DNA of 64,000 nucleotides from assembly GCA_016098155.1 (NCBI GenBank), contig JAAAJB010000075.1, positions 21,631-85,630 of the forward strand, written 5' to 3'. The notes below the pieces were generated by a model. It saw nothing but the letters and a program-made list of their open reading frames with translations. It searched no databases and had not been told where the DNA came from. Numbering within the stretch: position 1 is the stretch's first letter; each line of letters opens with the position of its first letter. Both the position numbers and the translations under genes were made by a program. Below, in pieces: positions 52,201 through 64,000 of this stretch. This DNA is from Actinomortierella ambigua (Eukaryota; Mortierellomycota; Mortierellomycetes; Mortierellales; Mortierellaceae).

Positions 52201-54596
52201 CGGGATCTCATGTGCTTCCTCACATCGCAGTATCGCAGCAGAAGGTGTGCATGACATACTTATGATACAAGATCAGAGTCCCAGGATGGGAGGAAGGGGG
52301 ACGGTCAGTCGGTTCGTTGTACCTCATGTGCAATTACCGAAAAAGCGCAGAACGGCACAGCAAAGCTAGCGGAAAAAAATCCGGATCCAGCTGACCATTC
52401 CCCGGTTTCCAAATCGTCGACTTGTCGCGTTGCATCACAATGTTTTTGTTTTTTAAATTTCTCACACTCTACAGAGAGCACATCATCCTTGTCCCTGCTG
52501 CCGCTACCTTGTGTTGCCAAACTACTGGATGCTGAGGGGGAAAAAGAATGAACTGCACCCTGTCCCTAACTCCTACTAGTCTAACGGAATAAAGTTCGAC
52601 CACTCTTGTTGTCGACTCATCCCCAAGATCTCGCCATGTCGCACAATCACGAGAGAAGGCGGGGTGGGAGAACCCGGGCACATGCAGGCGCATTGGCTCT
52701 TTCTCTAACTACTACTTGCTACCGTTTGTCCGCTTCGCCGCCTCCTCCGTCTCACGCAAGCAACAACGACGACGACAACACTAACCACCAAGAACAAAAA
52801 CAACTACCATACTATACTATACCGTATGTAGATACAATGTAGTTTACCTAAAGTTGTTTGTATCTAAAATACCACAACCTTGTTTGTCGATGATATGTGA
52901 TGGCATAAGGTTGAGCCAACCAATCCTAACGAGTGTTGGATAGCCGCTATTGCTGGCCCAATCACATCTTGATACCGAGACCACGCGCATGCTCTCATCT
53001 TTAGTCATTGGCCTGGGTCTGAACCAAACGCCCCGTTCCCTCCCCCCCCCTCTTCTCGCCCTCTTGAAAACACATACACGAACATGTACCGCAACAGCGC
53101 ACAAAAGAGCAAGAGAGGAGAACTGCTGTGTGTCCAGCAGCTGTTGGTCTGCTGCACCCTTTTCATATCCCCTCTTCATCTGTCTTGCTTTCCGCCCTCT
53201 TGGGCACCACAACACGATCAAAAGTCGGGCGCACGCGTGCGCCTGTGCGCTTAAATGAAATGTTTGAAAAAATGTTGATCTCTCTCCACCCCCCACCCCC
53301 ATCCATATAACACTCACTCTCCGATCCCCCCATCAAATATCAGTGAAGAAAAATCAAAGGCATGCAGAGATGGACACAAAATACCCGGCCAACGCCAAAA
53401 CAAATCTGCCGCAGAGTAGATCTCCTCTTCCCCAAAAGGAGACAATAGCTCAAGGTCTCTTTCACCTCGCCCTCTGCCCTCCACCCTCTCTTTCCTCTAC
53501 CCACGGTCCCCCCTCCACCTTGCCCCTCGATAACTGGGAAGATGGGACGAAGTGAGGGCCAGAAGAAGAGAGGGGGGGGGGGAAATGGGCACTGACCCAA
53601 ATGCTCCACGAAGAATTGGTTGTGTGTGTGTGTGTGTGTGTGTCTATGTGTTTGTATGTTTGTATGTTTGTATGTGTTTGTGTGTGTGTTCTGTGTGTGT
53701 GTTGCGATGACAAGGATCTTGTGCAATGGCACATCGCGCATAACCCCAGAGGAAAAAGTATATCCCACTCTTTCGCGCACCACAGCTCTTCCCACGAACA
53801 GGGTCAAGAGTCGAAAAATCAAGCTTTCTTGCCCGTTAGCGTCCATATTGGCGTCTATTTGTTTTGCTAATAGTTTTTTTTTTTTTGGGCCTTGCCCATT
53901 CCTCCCCGCAACCAAGAAACACTTACCACATAAGGGCTCGTGAATCGATTGGGAAAGTTGATGCTGCAGCTTAACTCAACCTGCTTGGTGTCTCTTTCTT
54001 TTTCATTCTAAACTATATGCAGGATCTTTATGTGAAAAAGGCTTTTGGTAAAGTTTAAAGATATGGCTGCAGCAGGAAAGAGAAAAAAAAACCTGCACAA
54101 TGGTACCTTTCCTACTCCCAGACTTGTAACAAACAAGTCAATTACCGAGAAATGTGGGCAAGATCCAGAATGTTCCATCCTGACTTGTCGTCCAGCTGGA
54201 TTTGCTAAAGCAAGTGAGCGACTCTGAGCAAGTCTTCTCTCGTACGTAGTAGACAGGGGTGAGCGACTCGAAGCAGCTCCTCTCGGACACTCGAAGGAGA
54301 CCCTCTCGGACAAGTGTTGTTCCGACGTCGCTACACCCTCCTATCGTCTCTCTCTCTCCCGTCCCCCCCCCCCTTTTTTTTTTCTTTCGACATTTTGTCT
54401 ATTTGCTGCAGACCATGTGATTAGGAGTCAATTCTATCCGCAAGGGTCCATCGGTAGCACTGATGCTTGACTGAGGCCGGAAGATCAACTGCCATGAATG
54501 ATTTAAACAGCGTACTTTATATTCATTTGGTAAAAAAAAAAAAGGCGCTCTGAAGAGTCTGAGTCTACTAGCGCTGAGATTTGTCCTCCTCTTTGT
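49249..54596. other. Long gene-poor region
   Basis: This stretch of 5.3 kb has no supported gene. Its left end carries the promoter of the ENA-type pump. It contains many simple repeats, notably TG at 53622-53703, A-runs at about 50581-50590 and 50888-50901, and T-runs near 53873-53886. The open frames I inspected (50763-51302 minus, 52844-53317 minus, 53340-53915 minus, 54045-54227 plus) have repetitive or low-complexity products and no domain. Untranslated RNAs cannot be excluded. Confidence 0.5.
53622..53703 (+). repeat. TG-rich microsatellite
   Basis: (TG) units at 53622-53643, then TATGTTTG-like units and more TG up to about 53703. Confidence 0.8.
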
Positions 54597-55955
54597 CTAG
54601 TCTACCCATGTCTTTCGCTTTAGCTCTCCTTTCTGGACCAGAGCTTGGACTTGATCATAGAAGGTCACGATCCCTGGAAGAAGGTACAAAAATCGATCCA
54701 CCTGAATGATTTGTGGTATTTAAGATAGGTTAGTGCTGTTCATGCTGCTCTGTGCCCTTGTCCCTGCGAAGGAAAAAAAAAGATATGATGGGCGGAGTTG
54801 AAGAGTATTTGCATGGTATGTGGTTTTATGGTTTTTGTTACCTGTCCACGACATGACAAGAGGATTTTTTGTGCCTGAGCCAGCGTCAGGTCATAGTCGT
54901 AGACCAACCAGCAGATGGCCACAGAAGCACTCCGTCCTCGACCAGCTATAAAAAAAATAGTTCGCGGAAAATTCAATCCGCTGTTGAGTATTTCATTCTT
55001 TCATCTCCTATAAACTCATGAAACCTTTGGGTACGTATTTCACCCCCCCCCCCCCAAAAAAAAGGTTCAAGTCTGTACCTTTGCAATGAAGATAGATCCT
55101 GACGAGGGGCTGTTCTGCATCAGCTGCTGATGATGTAGATGCCAAAGATGATGGCGATGACGCTTCTGCCTCATTATTTGTGGATGTGGCCGCTTTAGTT
55201 GCTGCCACTGCTGCTGCGGTAGTTACATCCTCAATGTACTTGACCCCTCGCCAGAGGCTCTCGATAGAAGGTGTATGAAAATCTTTGGTCGGGATATAGC
55301 ATTGTTGCATGCTCAATTTTTTCATGGTATCGAGATGTCCAGGAAACTCGGCACACATGTTGATAACATGTCGGACATTGTATGTGGTTGATAGGTTAAC
55401 AAGATCCTGGTGTGATGGCACTGCGCCCAAGATGCAGACCGTGTTCCGGATGGGATCGTACCAGTGCCAGCCGGTTACCGGGTAAAAGATGGATGTTGCC
55501 AACTATTTATAATAATTGTATCGCGAAGAAGACAGGCACACATTCAGATAGAGTCAGAGAGAGAGAGAGAGGGTGGCCAAAAGGCCAACAAAGAAAAAGA
55601 AAAGACAAAAATGAGCATGAAACATGCATGCGGTGCTTCTTTTGTTTTTTTTTTTTCTTTGGAGGATATAGCCACGATCGGTTCTCTCCACTGACATAAC
55701 ATTGACCTATTCTCTTGCTCAAGTGCAGCACGCTTGACAAAACGCAGATGCGTTGGCTATCAAACAGAAACAGAAGGCTCTCGAAAGTCTTACCTTGTTG
55801 TAATTCAGCGATACAGCATAGGTTAGGCGCTCAAAGGCTGTGCGGTCATCGCAAAAGTCAGAGTCGGGCTTCGGTGAACTGTGCTCCAAGCCGCCACTGT
55901 TATCGCTGCCCTCATTGTGCTGTTGGGGTGGATGCTCGGACGTTGTTTGTTCCAT
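54597..55955 (-). CDS. PTPMT1-like dual-specificity phosphatase
   Basis: Likely a phosphatidylglycerophosphate or phosphoprotein phosphatase. Exons in reading order: 55955-55794, 55502-55079, 54945-54842, 54701-54597, giving 264 residues. The P-loop is split by intron 2: IYLHCK then AGRGRSASVAICWLVYD, giving HCKAGRGRS, the C-x5-R active site. Upstream are GWHWYDPIRNTVCILGAVPS and YIPTKDFHTPSIESLWRGVK, which match the PTPMT1/plant PGP phosphatase pattern (LGAVP start and D-F/Y general acid loop). A low-complexity insert (poly A/T/S, about 40 residues) sits before the P-loop. After LTLAQAQKILLSCRGQ the last exon gives VDRFLYLLPGIVTFYDQVQA. The N-terminal 40 residues are acidic and not an obvious mitochondrial presequence, so location is uncertain. 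Confidence 0.85.
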
Positions 55956-56224
55956 GATGCTAATGTGGAGATGAGTTGAGATGAGATGGATTGGTTTCAG
56001 GTACGCGACACAAAGATATCCAAATGTGGAAGCGGACGTGTCCCCCCCTTTCCAGCCACATCTTCACACCATGGGCACATGTTCAAAGTGCTACGCAATA
56101 CGCAATCGCCTCACTGTAGGATTAAAAAATCAAGGAATCTATTCGCTCGTCTCCCTCCTTTTTGCTTTACAAAAAAAAAACTAGACATCCCATAGAAAAA
56201 GAAAATAACTAAAACTTCTTCTCT

Positions 56225-58665
56225 TTACAGAGGAATGTTGCCGTGCTTGCGGCTAGGGCGCTCCTGCTTCTTTGTTCGCAACATCTCCAGATCCTCAATG
56301 ATGCGACGGCGAGTTGTGCTGGGTTCAATCACATCATCAATGTAGCCGCGCTGAGCCGCAGGCAAGGGGTTGGCAAACTTGCTGATGTACTCCTTCTCGG
56401 CCTGCGCACGGTCCGACGAAGAGCGGAAAATAATCTCAACAGCTCCCTTGGCACCCATGACGGCAATCTCGGCCGTAGGCCAGGCATAGTTCAGATCACC
56501 GCGCAGGTGCTTCGATGACATGACGTCATATGCACCACCATAGGCCTTGCGAGTGATGACAGTCACCTTGGGCACCGTCGCCTCTGCGTAGGCGTACAAC
56601 AGCTTGGCTCCGTGACGGATAATACCATTGTGCTCCTGGGCAGTACCGGGCAAGAAGCCGGGCACATCGACCAAGGTCAGGATTGGAATATTGAAGGCGT
56701 CGGCGAAGCGGACAAAGCGAGCCGCCTTGACGGACGAGTTGATGTCGAGCACACCCGAAGAGACCAGGGGCTGGTTGGCGATGATCGACACAGTACGACC
56801 GCCCATGCGAGCAAAGCCAATGACAATGTTCTTGGCATAGTCGGGCATGATCTCAAAGAACTGTGAGTCGTCGACCAAGCGGGTGATCACATCCTTGATG
56901 TCGTACGCCTTGGTCGAGTCGATGGGCACGATGTGGTTCAGCGACGCGTCCTCACGCTCCGAAGAGTCGTCCGTGTAGCGGACGGGGGCGGGCTCGTTGT
57001 TAGACAGAGGCAAAAAGTCAATAAAGTCACGCAGACGCTGCAGGGCCTCGACGTCGTTCTCAAACGCCGCATGTGCCACACCAGACTTGACCGTGTGCGC
57101 CTTGGCACCACCGAGCTCCTCCTGCGTCACATCTTCCTTTGTCACTGTCTTGACCACATCGGGACCAGTCACAAACAAGTACGACGTATCGCGCACCATG
57201 AACGTAAAGTCAGTCAGCGCTGGCGAGTACACGGCACCACCGGCGCAAGGACCCATAATCAATGAGATCTGAGGAACAACGCCCGAGGCCGAGACGTTAC
57301 GCTATTTTGTTGTATAAAAAAAAAAAAGACCAGATCCGCATAGGACAATGGGAATCATGCAATATGGTGTCAGTTAATAATCTCTTTTCTTCTTTTCTTC
57401 TTTTCTTCCATGGCTCGATTCGAACTTTTTCTTTGTCGACTAAAAAAAAAGTCGTTCCTTTGCGTACCAAGAAGATATCAGCGTATCCGGCGAGAGAGTC
57501 GACACCCTCCTGGATACGGGCTCCGCCAGAGTCGTTCAGGCCGATGACGGGGGCTCCGACCTGGACGGCCTTGTCCATGATCTTGCAAATCTTTTGAGCA
57601 TGGGTCTTGGAGAGCGAACCACCAAAGGCAGTGAAGTCCTGCGAGAAGAGGAAGATGCGACGACCGTTGATCGTACCGTGGCCAGTAACGACACCATCAC
57701 CAGTGATCTATGATGTTGATAGAAAAAAAAAACAGAAAGAGGTAGAGCGAGAAAGTGAGAAAGAGACAGAGAAGGAGGAGGGAGTGAGATTGCATCACAA
57801 GGAAGGCGTCTGTAGATGTATGTCACTTGGTTGTCCTTGTCAATTAGACAAGCTCAGTTTGTGAGGAGAAATGCGAGAGAGGGTGAGGGAAGAGGGGTGT
57901 GTTGTGACCAAATCCAAATAGAGAAAAAGATCCCACGCTTCGAAATAGCACAAATAAATTCTGGTCCGGATCGGCTATTGACATATTCCGTGGATCGCTT
58001 CCCCAATCGTTACCTTCTGCTTCTCCATGCCAAAGTCAACACACTGGTGCTCGACGAAGGCGTCGTATTCCCGGAAAGATCCAGCGTCCAACAGCAGCTC
58101 GATGCGCTCACGAGCAGTCAATTTGCCCTACGACCCGCCCGTGAAACAAACAGAGAAACAAGTTATTACAGCGTCTTCATTTAGCCTTTTGAAAAACCAT
58201 GTATAGATGATGCGGAAGGGATTTGATCCGCAAAAGAGACAGAGAGAGAGATCTTCTCTGTCCTGCTACTAGACAGATCTTCTCCGAGCAACCCTTATAA
58301 TCACGGCAGGGTGGGAGACATAGGAACAGACTTACCTTCTTGTGCTGGGTCTCAATACGCTTCAAACCACCACCCAATTGGGACTCCTTGCGCTTTCCGT
58401 CAATCTTGGCCACGACATCCTGATTAGATTAAGTGTTAACGAAATGAAGTTTTCACCTGTCAGATTAAGATGAACACAGACTGCATCGCGTATTGATTTA
58501 CCCGGCCAAGTAGGTTAGGTGGAAACGGGCACTCACATTCTCAGCCGAGAGGGCAGTCTTGCCGACAGCGTAATGGCGAGCGGCTGTGGCAAAAGCAGGG
58601 AGGGAGCGGCGGGAAGCCGACGCCATGGCAGCCCTGGAGGCGACAAATGACGAAAGACGAAACAT
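56225..58665 (-). CDS. PCCB: Propionyl-CoA carboxylase beta chain, mitochondrial
   Basis: Carboxyltransferase subunit converting propionyl-CoA to methylmalonyl-CoA with the biotinylated alpha chain (not in this window). Exons in reading order: 58665-58537, 58419-58336, 58127-58014, 57707-57468, 57301-56225, every junction phase 0, 547 residues (human 539). The N-terminus [20 protein letters not shown] is a mitochondrial presequence. Then [54 protein letters not shown] and [19 protein letters not shown] (N-terminal oxyanion hole region), [40 protein letters not shown] and [19 protein letters not shown], ending in [11 protein letters not shown], as in PCCB and not methylcrotonyl-CoA carboxylase. 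Confidence 0.96.
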
Positions 58666-59994
58666 TGTGGTGCGTGTGGGGATGAGCGGTGTTCCTGAGT
58701 TGCCTTGATTATATTTTCGCGCAAGCGGGGTAGTTCCTGATCGTAATCGAGAACCCTGATGGTCAATGCAGCTGGAGGATGAGGAGGTGAGAGGAGAAAG
58801 GAGAGAGGATAGAGGTGAGAGGTGAGAGAGGAGAGGAGAGAGGAGAGTGAGCGAGAAAGACCCGAGGTGGAGAGGAGAAATAGAGAGAAAGAGAAAAGGA
58901 GAGAAGGGGAGGGTAGTGAACGGAACCGTGAACCTTCTTGCGGGCCGTTTGCAATTGTCATTTGTTGGACGCTATCCCTTTCCAGCCTCCAAATCAGCGT
59001 TCTTTACCTTCATTCGACACCTTACACACCCGGCAAGCACCATGGCCATAGCCGAGAAAGCAATACCCAAGGAAAAAAAAAAAGAGATGCGTGAGTGCAC
59101 TCGGTGTCTCCTACTTCGACTATTTCACTCGCTCGTCTCTCTTCATCGGACTCCAGAGGCGCGTTTTCCTGATAGTCTACCAGGCTACCTTATTGCCCCT
59201 TCCCCCATACGGTAGGCCGGCACGATAGCCCGTTGCCTCCCTCGGCTCGGTCTGTTGTCAAAGACCCGGGCGGCAAGTAGCCGTGCGACATGACTGCATG
59301 TCGCAACCCTTTCGGTTTAGTGTCAGGGTTCAGAGCCAGGCCCTTGGCTTTAGGAGTGTCCTTTTGCCGCACACAGCTATGACACCCACCCGGACCCTCT
59401 GGATGCAACACGACAGGGTGAGAACCTGAAGCAACCGTGGGAAGAAAATTACAACAGAAGGGCAGGTACGGCTTGTTCACTGACACCAACAGAAAAACTC
59501 CGACAGCCTTTTCCCCACAACGAGATGAAGAGATTATCACAACACGGAGCAATCAAAAAGAAGGTTGGACAAGAGACAGACGGGGTGAGAACCAACTCAC
59601 TCACCTGCCGAAGCCATTGCAATGTTCAGCAGGTTGGGACATGCATACTGTTGAAACCTTTTGGTGGCACGTGGTCCACATGGGGATAAAACGCGTAATA
59701 TAGAAGCGAGCATAAAAGTTAGAAAGACTAGACAGATAGAGAGACGAGAGACGAGAGAGAGAGAAAGAGAGTACATTTAGGTGAAGGACAGTGTGAGCGT
59801 GTTGCTCATCGCCGTACAGGAATTTCTGGTTTTTCTTACACCATTGTCTATGTTCTTGCCACAATCAATGGTTGGGACAACATAGAACATGCAGGAGGAT
59901 TGATGTTCGACTCGAGCGCCCGAAATCTCAATTATGTATGCTAATGTACAAGCGCTTTTTACCTTCCTCCTCTCCTCTCCTAGACCCTAGTAAT

Positions 59995-60324
59995 CTAGCT
60001 ACGCCTCCAATTCGCTACGCCAATCTCAATTGGTGTGGAGTGCGGGATACATAGATTGCCAACAGGACATGTATGCTGCTGCAAGTGCCTCAAGCTCGCT
60101 AGCAGAATGACATACCTGAGAGCTTGTGGAGAACTGGCGAATGACCTCCTTGAGAGCAAATGACTTTTGGGCACAAACAATGCAGTAAAGATGAGGCTAT
60201 GACAAGTTACGTAGCCTAAATGAAGATCGGGGATGTCGACAAATAGGCCGATCTCCTGCTGGACTGGATGTATTGGTCCTCCAAACGGATATTGGACAAA
60301 GCACGACAGAGCTAACGAGGTCAG
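59995..60324 (-). CDS. Unresolved open frame, possible exon or gene fragment
   Basis: A minus-strand frame open for 109 codons follows a splice-acceptor-like GGCTAG at its left boundary (complement around 60325). It begins LTSLALSCFVQYPFGGPIHP and continues VQQEIGLFVDIPDLHLGYVT. It has no ATG near its start. In an alternative frame of the same DNA, HLYCIVCAQKSFALKEVIRQ is followed by CAG|GTATG, an ideal donor. Downstream on the same strand (about 59790-59850) WQEHRQWCKKNQKFL resembles the end of a MYND zinc finger. These pieces may be parts of one gene that I cannot assemble, or a decayed one. Confidence 0.25.
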   Translation of the reverse strand: MTSLALSCFVQYPFGGPIHPVQQEIGLFVDIPDLHLGYVTCHSLIFTALFVPKSHLLSRRSFASSPQALRYVILLASLRHLQQHTCPVGNLCIPHSTPIEIGVANWRRS

Positions 60325-63165
60325 CTAGCCAATTTTACGGTCGACTAGAGAACACAACAATGCATAAAATTTACGATCACTGAGCGAATCCAACATGATG
60401 TGAGCAGATGGAAGCGGTAGAACCCAAGTTTAGCAATCTGCAGGTACGGCAAAACGAAAGGGTTTTCTCCGCGGAGGAAAAAAAATGAAGAGCCATACAA
60501 TGTGGCTAGCACGTCGCTCATCTTCCACCATTTCACCAAGGAGTGCAGCAGCAAACAAACGTGGATATCGGAAACAAAGAATCGAAAACATTGGAGACAA
60601 GGGGGAAGGAGGTCATGACTCCACAGCACAACAGAATGTCCACGTTTTTTCATGCCTTTCGCAGCACTCCCTTCCCCCCTCCTCCTCCCCTGCCACCAAT
60701 ATGATTTTCGCACATTAGAGTTGCTACATCTGACTGACGCAACGTGGACAAGAGGGGTACTGTGGGTGTGCTACCATAGCCTATTGCAGAGTCTGTGAGA
60801 TATGACAGCCACCCCTGTTTTGTGTGTCCACACTTGGGCTAAGGGAGACTTCTCACCGTTTATGGGGGATGAAAGAGAGGAAGGAGGGAGGGAGGTCAAT
60901 CGCTCAAGGCCCCACGTCCAGTAGCTCCTGTCCAGGAATGAGTTACCTGCAAAAAAGCCTTGCAGGGCAACACTATGTCTTGTCTATTAGGTTGTGCTTG
61001 GGGGGGGGGGAGCACTCGGTCAAAAACGAAAAGGCAATGAGGGGGCCAGACCATTGGTCAAACTAGATTTGCCATACCTTACAATAGTGAAGCACATCGT
61101 GCAAGGTGTCAGACACGGGTGGGCGGAAAGCAAAAGGAAGGGGAGGGGGGCAGAGAATGTGAGGGCTAGTATGGTCTTGTCACCACATTGCGTTCTAATC
61201 GTTGCTCTTGTTTTCCTGTCCCCTCTTTCCCCCCCCCTGTGTTCAATGCAAGCCATCCAAAGGCGAGCGTGCGGACAGGTTTTTGACCAGTCGTACTATA
61301 GTTGCAGAGAGCTCAAATAGACTCACAAGCAAAGAGAGAGCCAAAAAAAAAAAAAAAGAGAGAGAGAGAGAGAGTCGCCCTCTGTTCAACATTGAAGTGG
61401 GAGAAGACAACATCAGGGAGGCCTATGCCGCGAGAGCAACAGCAAACGATCATGGGACCACTTTGTTTGAAATGAACGGTGTTACGCATCGACGAGTTGT
61501 CGCTGTGCATCCACCCTTGCTGCACCACGCTTTGCATCCATAGCTCAAGAACGATGTGGGTCGCTCCTGATTAGGAGTTGAGGCATGCATGCCCCTCTCC
61601 CTTACTCCCTTTGTTCATTGGGCTACGCACCTTGTTTGTGTGTAGTATATTTTTTTTTGGCTATTTCTTCTGTTCTCGTGTTCTACCGCAGCTCCTCATG
61701 TCGACGGTCAATGCTTCATCCTGGGTCCTTCCAGATGAAATGTACCTGCATAGTCAGCCCAATTTCCAGCGTTCGGCGTTTCTACGGGATATTTTTATCT
61801 TCTCCCCTTGTCTCTATCCATTCACACCATGAGCTAGTTCGATGGTGTCAAACAGCATAAGGCAGCACACCGAAAGGATGCCAGCCTGCAATTCACGTCC
61901 TCTGTCTGGGATCACGCCTATTTTCGCGCAGCAATTGGTACATGCACGACTTTGCATGAGTGAACATCGTCAGAGGGCGTAACATTACAAACAGGTCCTC
62001 GGCCAAGAGGCATTTCACCTTTTTGACTCCACTCCCTCCTCCCTCTCTCTCCTCTTGATCGTCTTTTTCCGCAAAGACTATCCCGCTTGTTCCTTGTGGA
62101 GAAGGCTGATGGTCTAAGGGACTGGGCTTTGGAGGTTGAACAAAGAGGGTACAACAAATACATGGAGAGGGGGGCACACAAAAAAAACAGGGTACTTGAT
62201 CGTCGTGTTTTATTTTTCTCAAGGCCTGAGAAGTGTCTTCCAGGACGATGCGGGCGTTTCAGGGGGTGCTTGCCTGTACAACAGTACAACAAGAGAATTG
62301 CCACTGACGCGCAAACGCAAGCCCGTCGACATACAGATAGTGGAATGGGGACAATGGTCCGACAATGGTTCATAGCTCTATTATTTCCGCCTTGTGGTCA
62401 CCAACATCTCACCCCTTCCTCCCCCCGTTTGTGTCCTACCCCAAACGACAGTGATGCTCTGTCGTACAATCGACTTGGGTGTATTGGAGGAGGGGTTGGC
62501 GAGCAGCAAGCAACCATGCAATGCAGCACGCATTGTCACCCGAGACACTTTGAATGTTTCCACACTGCTGTCTTCGACCGCCCAGTATCGACAGTTAAAA
62601 AAAAGAGCTCACACCTTAGTGAACTTTGAGGACGGCTGAAAAAAATCTGCAGCATGATATTGGGTGCGAGAGAAGCCGACGAACACCCTGAGCGACCTGG
62701 CAGTTCGAAAGAGGTCTAGCCTACCGTCAGGCCTGGTGTTACCTGTCCGTGGAGCAATTCCGCAATTGTGGTTGGGTCTAAAATTGTGGGTGCTACGTTT
62801 TTCCTCCCTTTTTTTTTTTGCCGGCCACGGCGTGTCCCATGGAGACGACATGTCTGTAGCTGTTGTTTTTGTTGATGTTGTTGTCGTTGACGATGGCGCT
62901 GTTGTTGATGTCAATGATGATGATGTTGTTGTTGCCGATTTTTTTTCAGGGATGGAAGCAAGCTCGAGTCTAACAATAACAAGTTGGATATGCGCTTTTC
63001 AGCTGCTTAGGTGCTTAGGTGGCATGAGGAATGGGGTGACCACGCCAAGTAAGCAAAAGAAAGAATGAACACTGCCATTTGAACTGGGTTGGTGTTTAAT
63101 TCGACTAAAACAATAACACAAGCAAGGAACAGACACAAGACCATGAGCAGCAAACCTTCATTGGA

Positions 63166-63174
63166 TATAAAAGG
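63166..63174 (+). promoter_or_regulatory. TATA box of a gene beyond the window
   Basis: TATAAAAGG is followed by a strongly C/T-rich stretch up to base 64000, as in the leaders of other genes here. The coding region would begin to the right of the window. Confidence 0.5.
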
Positions 63175-63945
63175 CTGGACCGACCACGGCCGAGAAGAGA
63201 AGAGCAGCATCATCTCATCTCGCTTTCTTTTTTCTACTTCTCTCCCCATCCTCTACCTCCGCACCTTGCTCCAACACTCTCAGCCGCATTTGTCTGTGTT
63301 CAATTGATTCTGTTCCTTGTACATACAGAGTCTACCCACTCCCGCATTTTTTCCTTCGCTCTCTCATTAGCCACATTTTATCTTTTGCGCGTCCGTCCTT
63401 TCCGTATACCCTCCTCACTCACAACCACCTCCACACAACAAAGGCCATCTTCCATCTCTTCGTCGTCTGTCTTTTTTCTCCGGAGAGAGCCCTTCCAGCT
63501 TAATTTCCCGATAGGGCCACTAGCAAGGTATTCGCCCGTCCATCCCACCTCTCCAGAGAGAGAAGGAAGGGGACCCGTCTCACCTTTTTTTTTTGTCTGT
63601 TGTGGTTGGACCATCCAGACCTGACGTGTCATTGCTGTGTTGTGTGCATGCTGGGCGTGTATAAAAAAAAACACCATTGTTCCTTTTGTTATTGTTTTTG
63701 TTACATATATTTTGTCTGCTCACACTTCCTTCTCGTTGTCTTCTTTTTTTTTTTATATATTCTCCACACCATTGTCACCTCCATCGCTTATAAAGTCACA
63801 GTCTTCCCCATCCCATCCCATCCCACCCCCCCCCATCTCACGCTCTCATACGCTCTATCAAGAATTCTCCTCCCAAGCTTGCTTTCGATTGTTCAACCTT
63901 CTTTGTTTCCTCAGCTCTCAAATTTCCGATTCCTTGAGTCCCTCC

Positions 63946-63950
<5 letters not shown>

Positions 63951-64000
<50 letters not shown>
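63951..64000 (+). repeat. CT microsatellite at the window edge
   Basis: A nearly pure CT run fills the last 50 bases and continues out of the window. Confidence 0.85.

Larger units (their letters stand above)
58666..64000. other. Gene-poor region to the window end, with a leader of an unseen gene
   Basis: No intact gene was found in 5.3 kb. It holds a possible unresolved gene at 59995-60324, an A-run followed by a GA tract at about 61340-61375, GTT/GAT repeats at about 62858-62933, and from 63166 a promoter-like start followed by an 800-base C/T-rich leader ending in a (CT)n run at the window edge. A segment at about 59216-59440 has a denser, less repetitive composition and no recognised origin. 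Confidence 0.5.

Noticed and set aside
57411..57430. GATTCGAAC-like tRNA T-loop
   Set aside because: No acceptor, D or anticodon stems around it; it lies in a PCCB intron.

Overview
This window is nuclear DNA of a filamentous fungus. The genes are split by many short GT-AG introns, 5' leaders are rich in C and T, poly(T) tracts and CT/GA/TG microsatellites are common between genes, and every recognised protein is a eukaryotic housekeeping or fungal metabolic protein. Intron density, an extra E2 of the UBE2T type, a trimethyllysine dioxygenase and an ENA-type ATPase fit an early-diverging fungus. Mortierellomycota is my best guess from general appearance, but this is inference. No bacterial operon, CRISPR array, prophage, rRNA or tRNA gene was seen.

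Layout. 1-2667 (+): 3' part of a fatty-acid transport protein/very-long-chain acyl-CoA synthetase. 3500-5128 (-): TOPORS-like RING ligase. 5478-6331 (+): FKBP12. 6750-9750 and 11200-12903 (-): two paralogous DHA2-type MFS exporters, with a decayed PIN/XPG-like gene between them. 13980-15132 (-) and 17119-18276 (+): divergent ribosomal proteins eL13 and uS9. 18584-19512 (+): complex I NDUFS5-like subunit. 19707-21781 (-): REX-type RNA exonuclease. 24007-28430 (+): PAS-domain kinase. 29518-31131 (+): UDP-glucose 4-epimerase. 31541-32143 (-): small conserved-looking 88-residue protein, divergent from CWC21 (32496-32943, +). 33204-35392 (-): mitochondrial trimethyllysine dioxygenase. 35950-36413 (-): possible small secreted protein. 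36904-38772 (+): F-box-like protein. 41214-44242 (+): UBE2T-like E2 with a very long disordered tail. 45950-49248 (-): ENA-type P-type ATPase. 54597-55955 (-): PTPMT1-like phosphatase. 56225-58665 (-): propionyl-CoA carboxylase beta chain.

The genes do not form an operon-like system. A loose metabolic theme is visible: fatty-acid activation, carnitine synthesis (TMLD) and propionyl-CoA use (PCCB), all linked to fatty-acid breakdown. This grouping may be chance.

Gene-poor stretches are 9.8-11.2, 13-14, 15.1-17.1, 21.8-24.0, 38.8-41.2, 44.2-45.9, 49.2-54.6 and 58.7-64.0 kb. Several hold protein-like but broken reading frames, best read as decayed genes. The most interesting observations are the E2 with a fused SUMO-interaction-like tail, two GC-AG introns, two micro-exons (11 and 14 bases), the decayed XPG-like gene between the transporters, and a heptamer minisatellite with G-quadruplex potential. 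Exon borders were read by eye from splice consensus, phase and remembered family sequence. No alignment was run.
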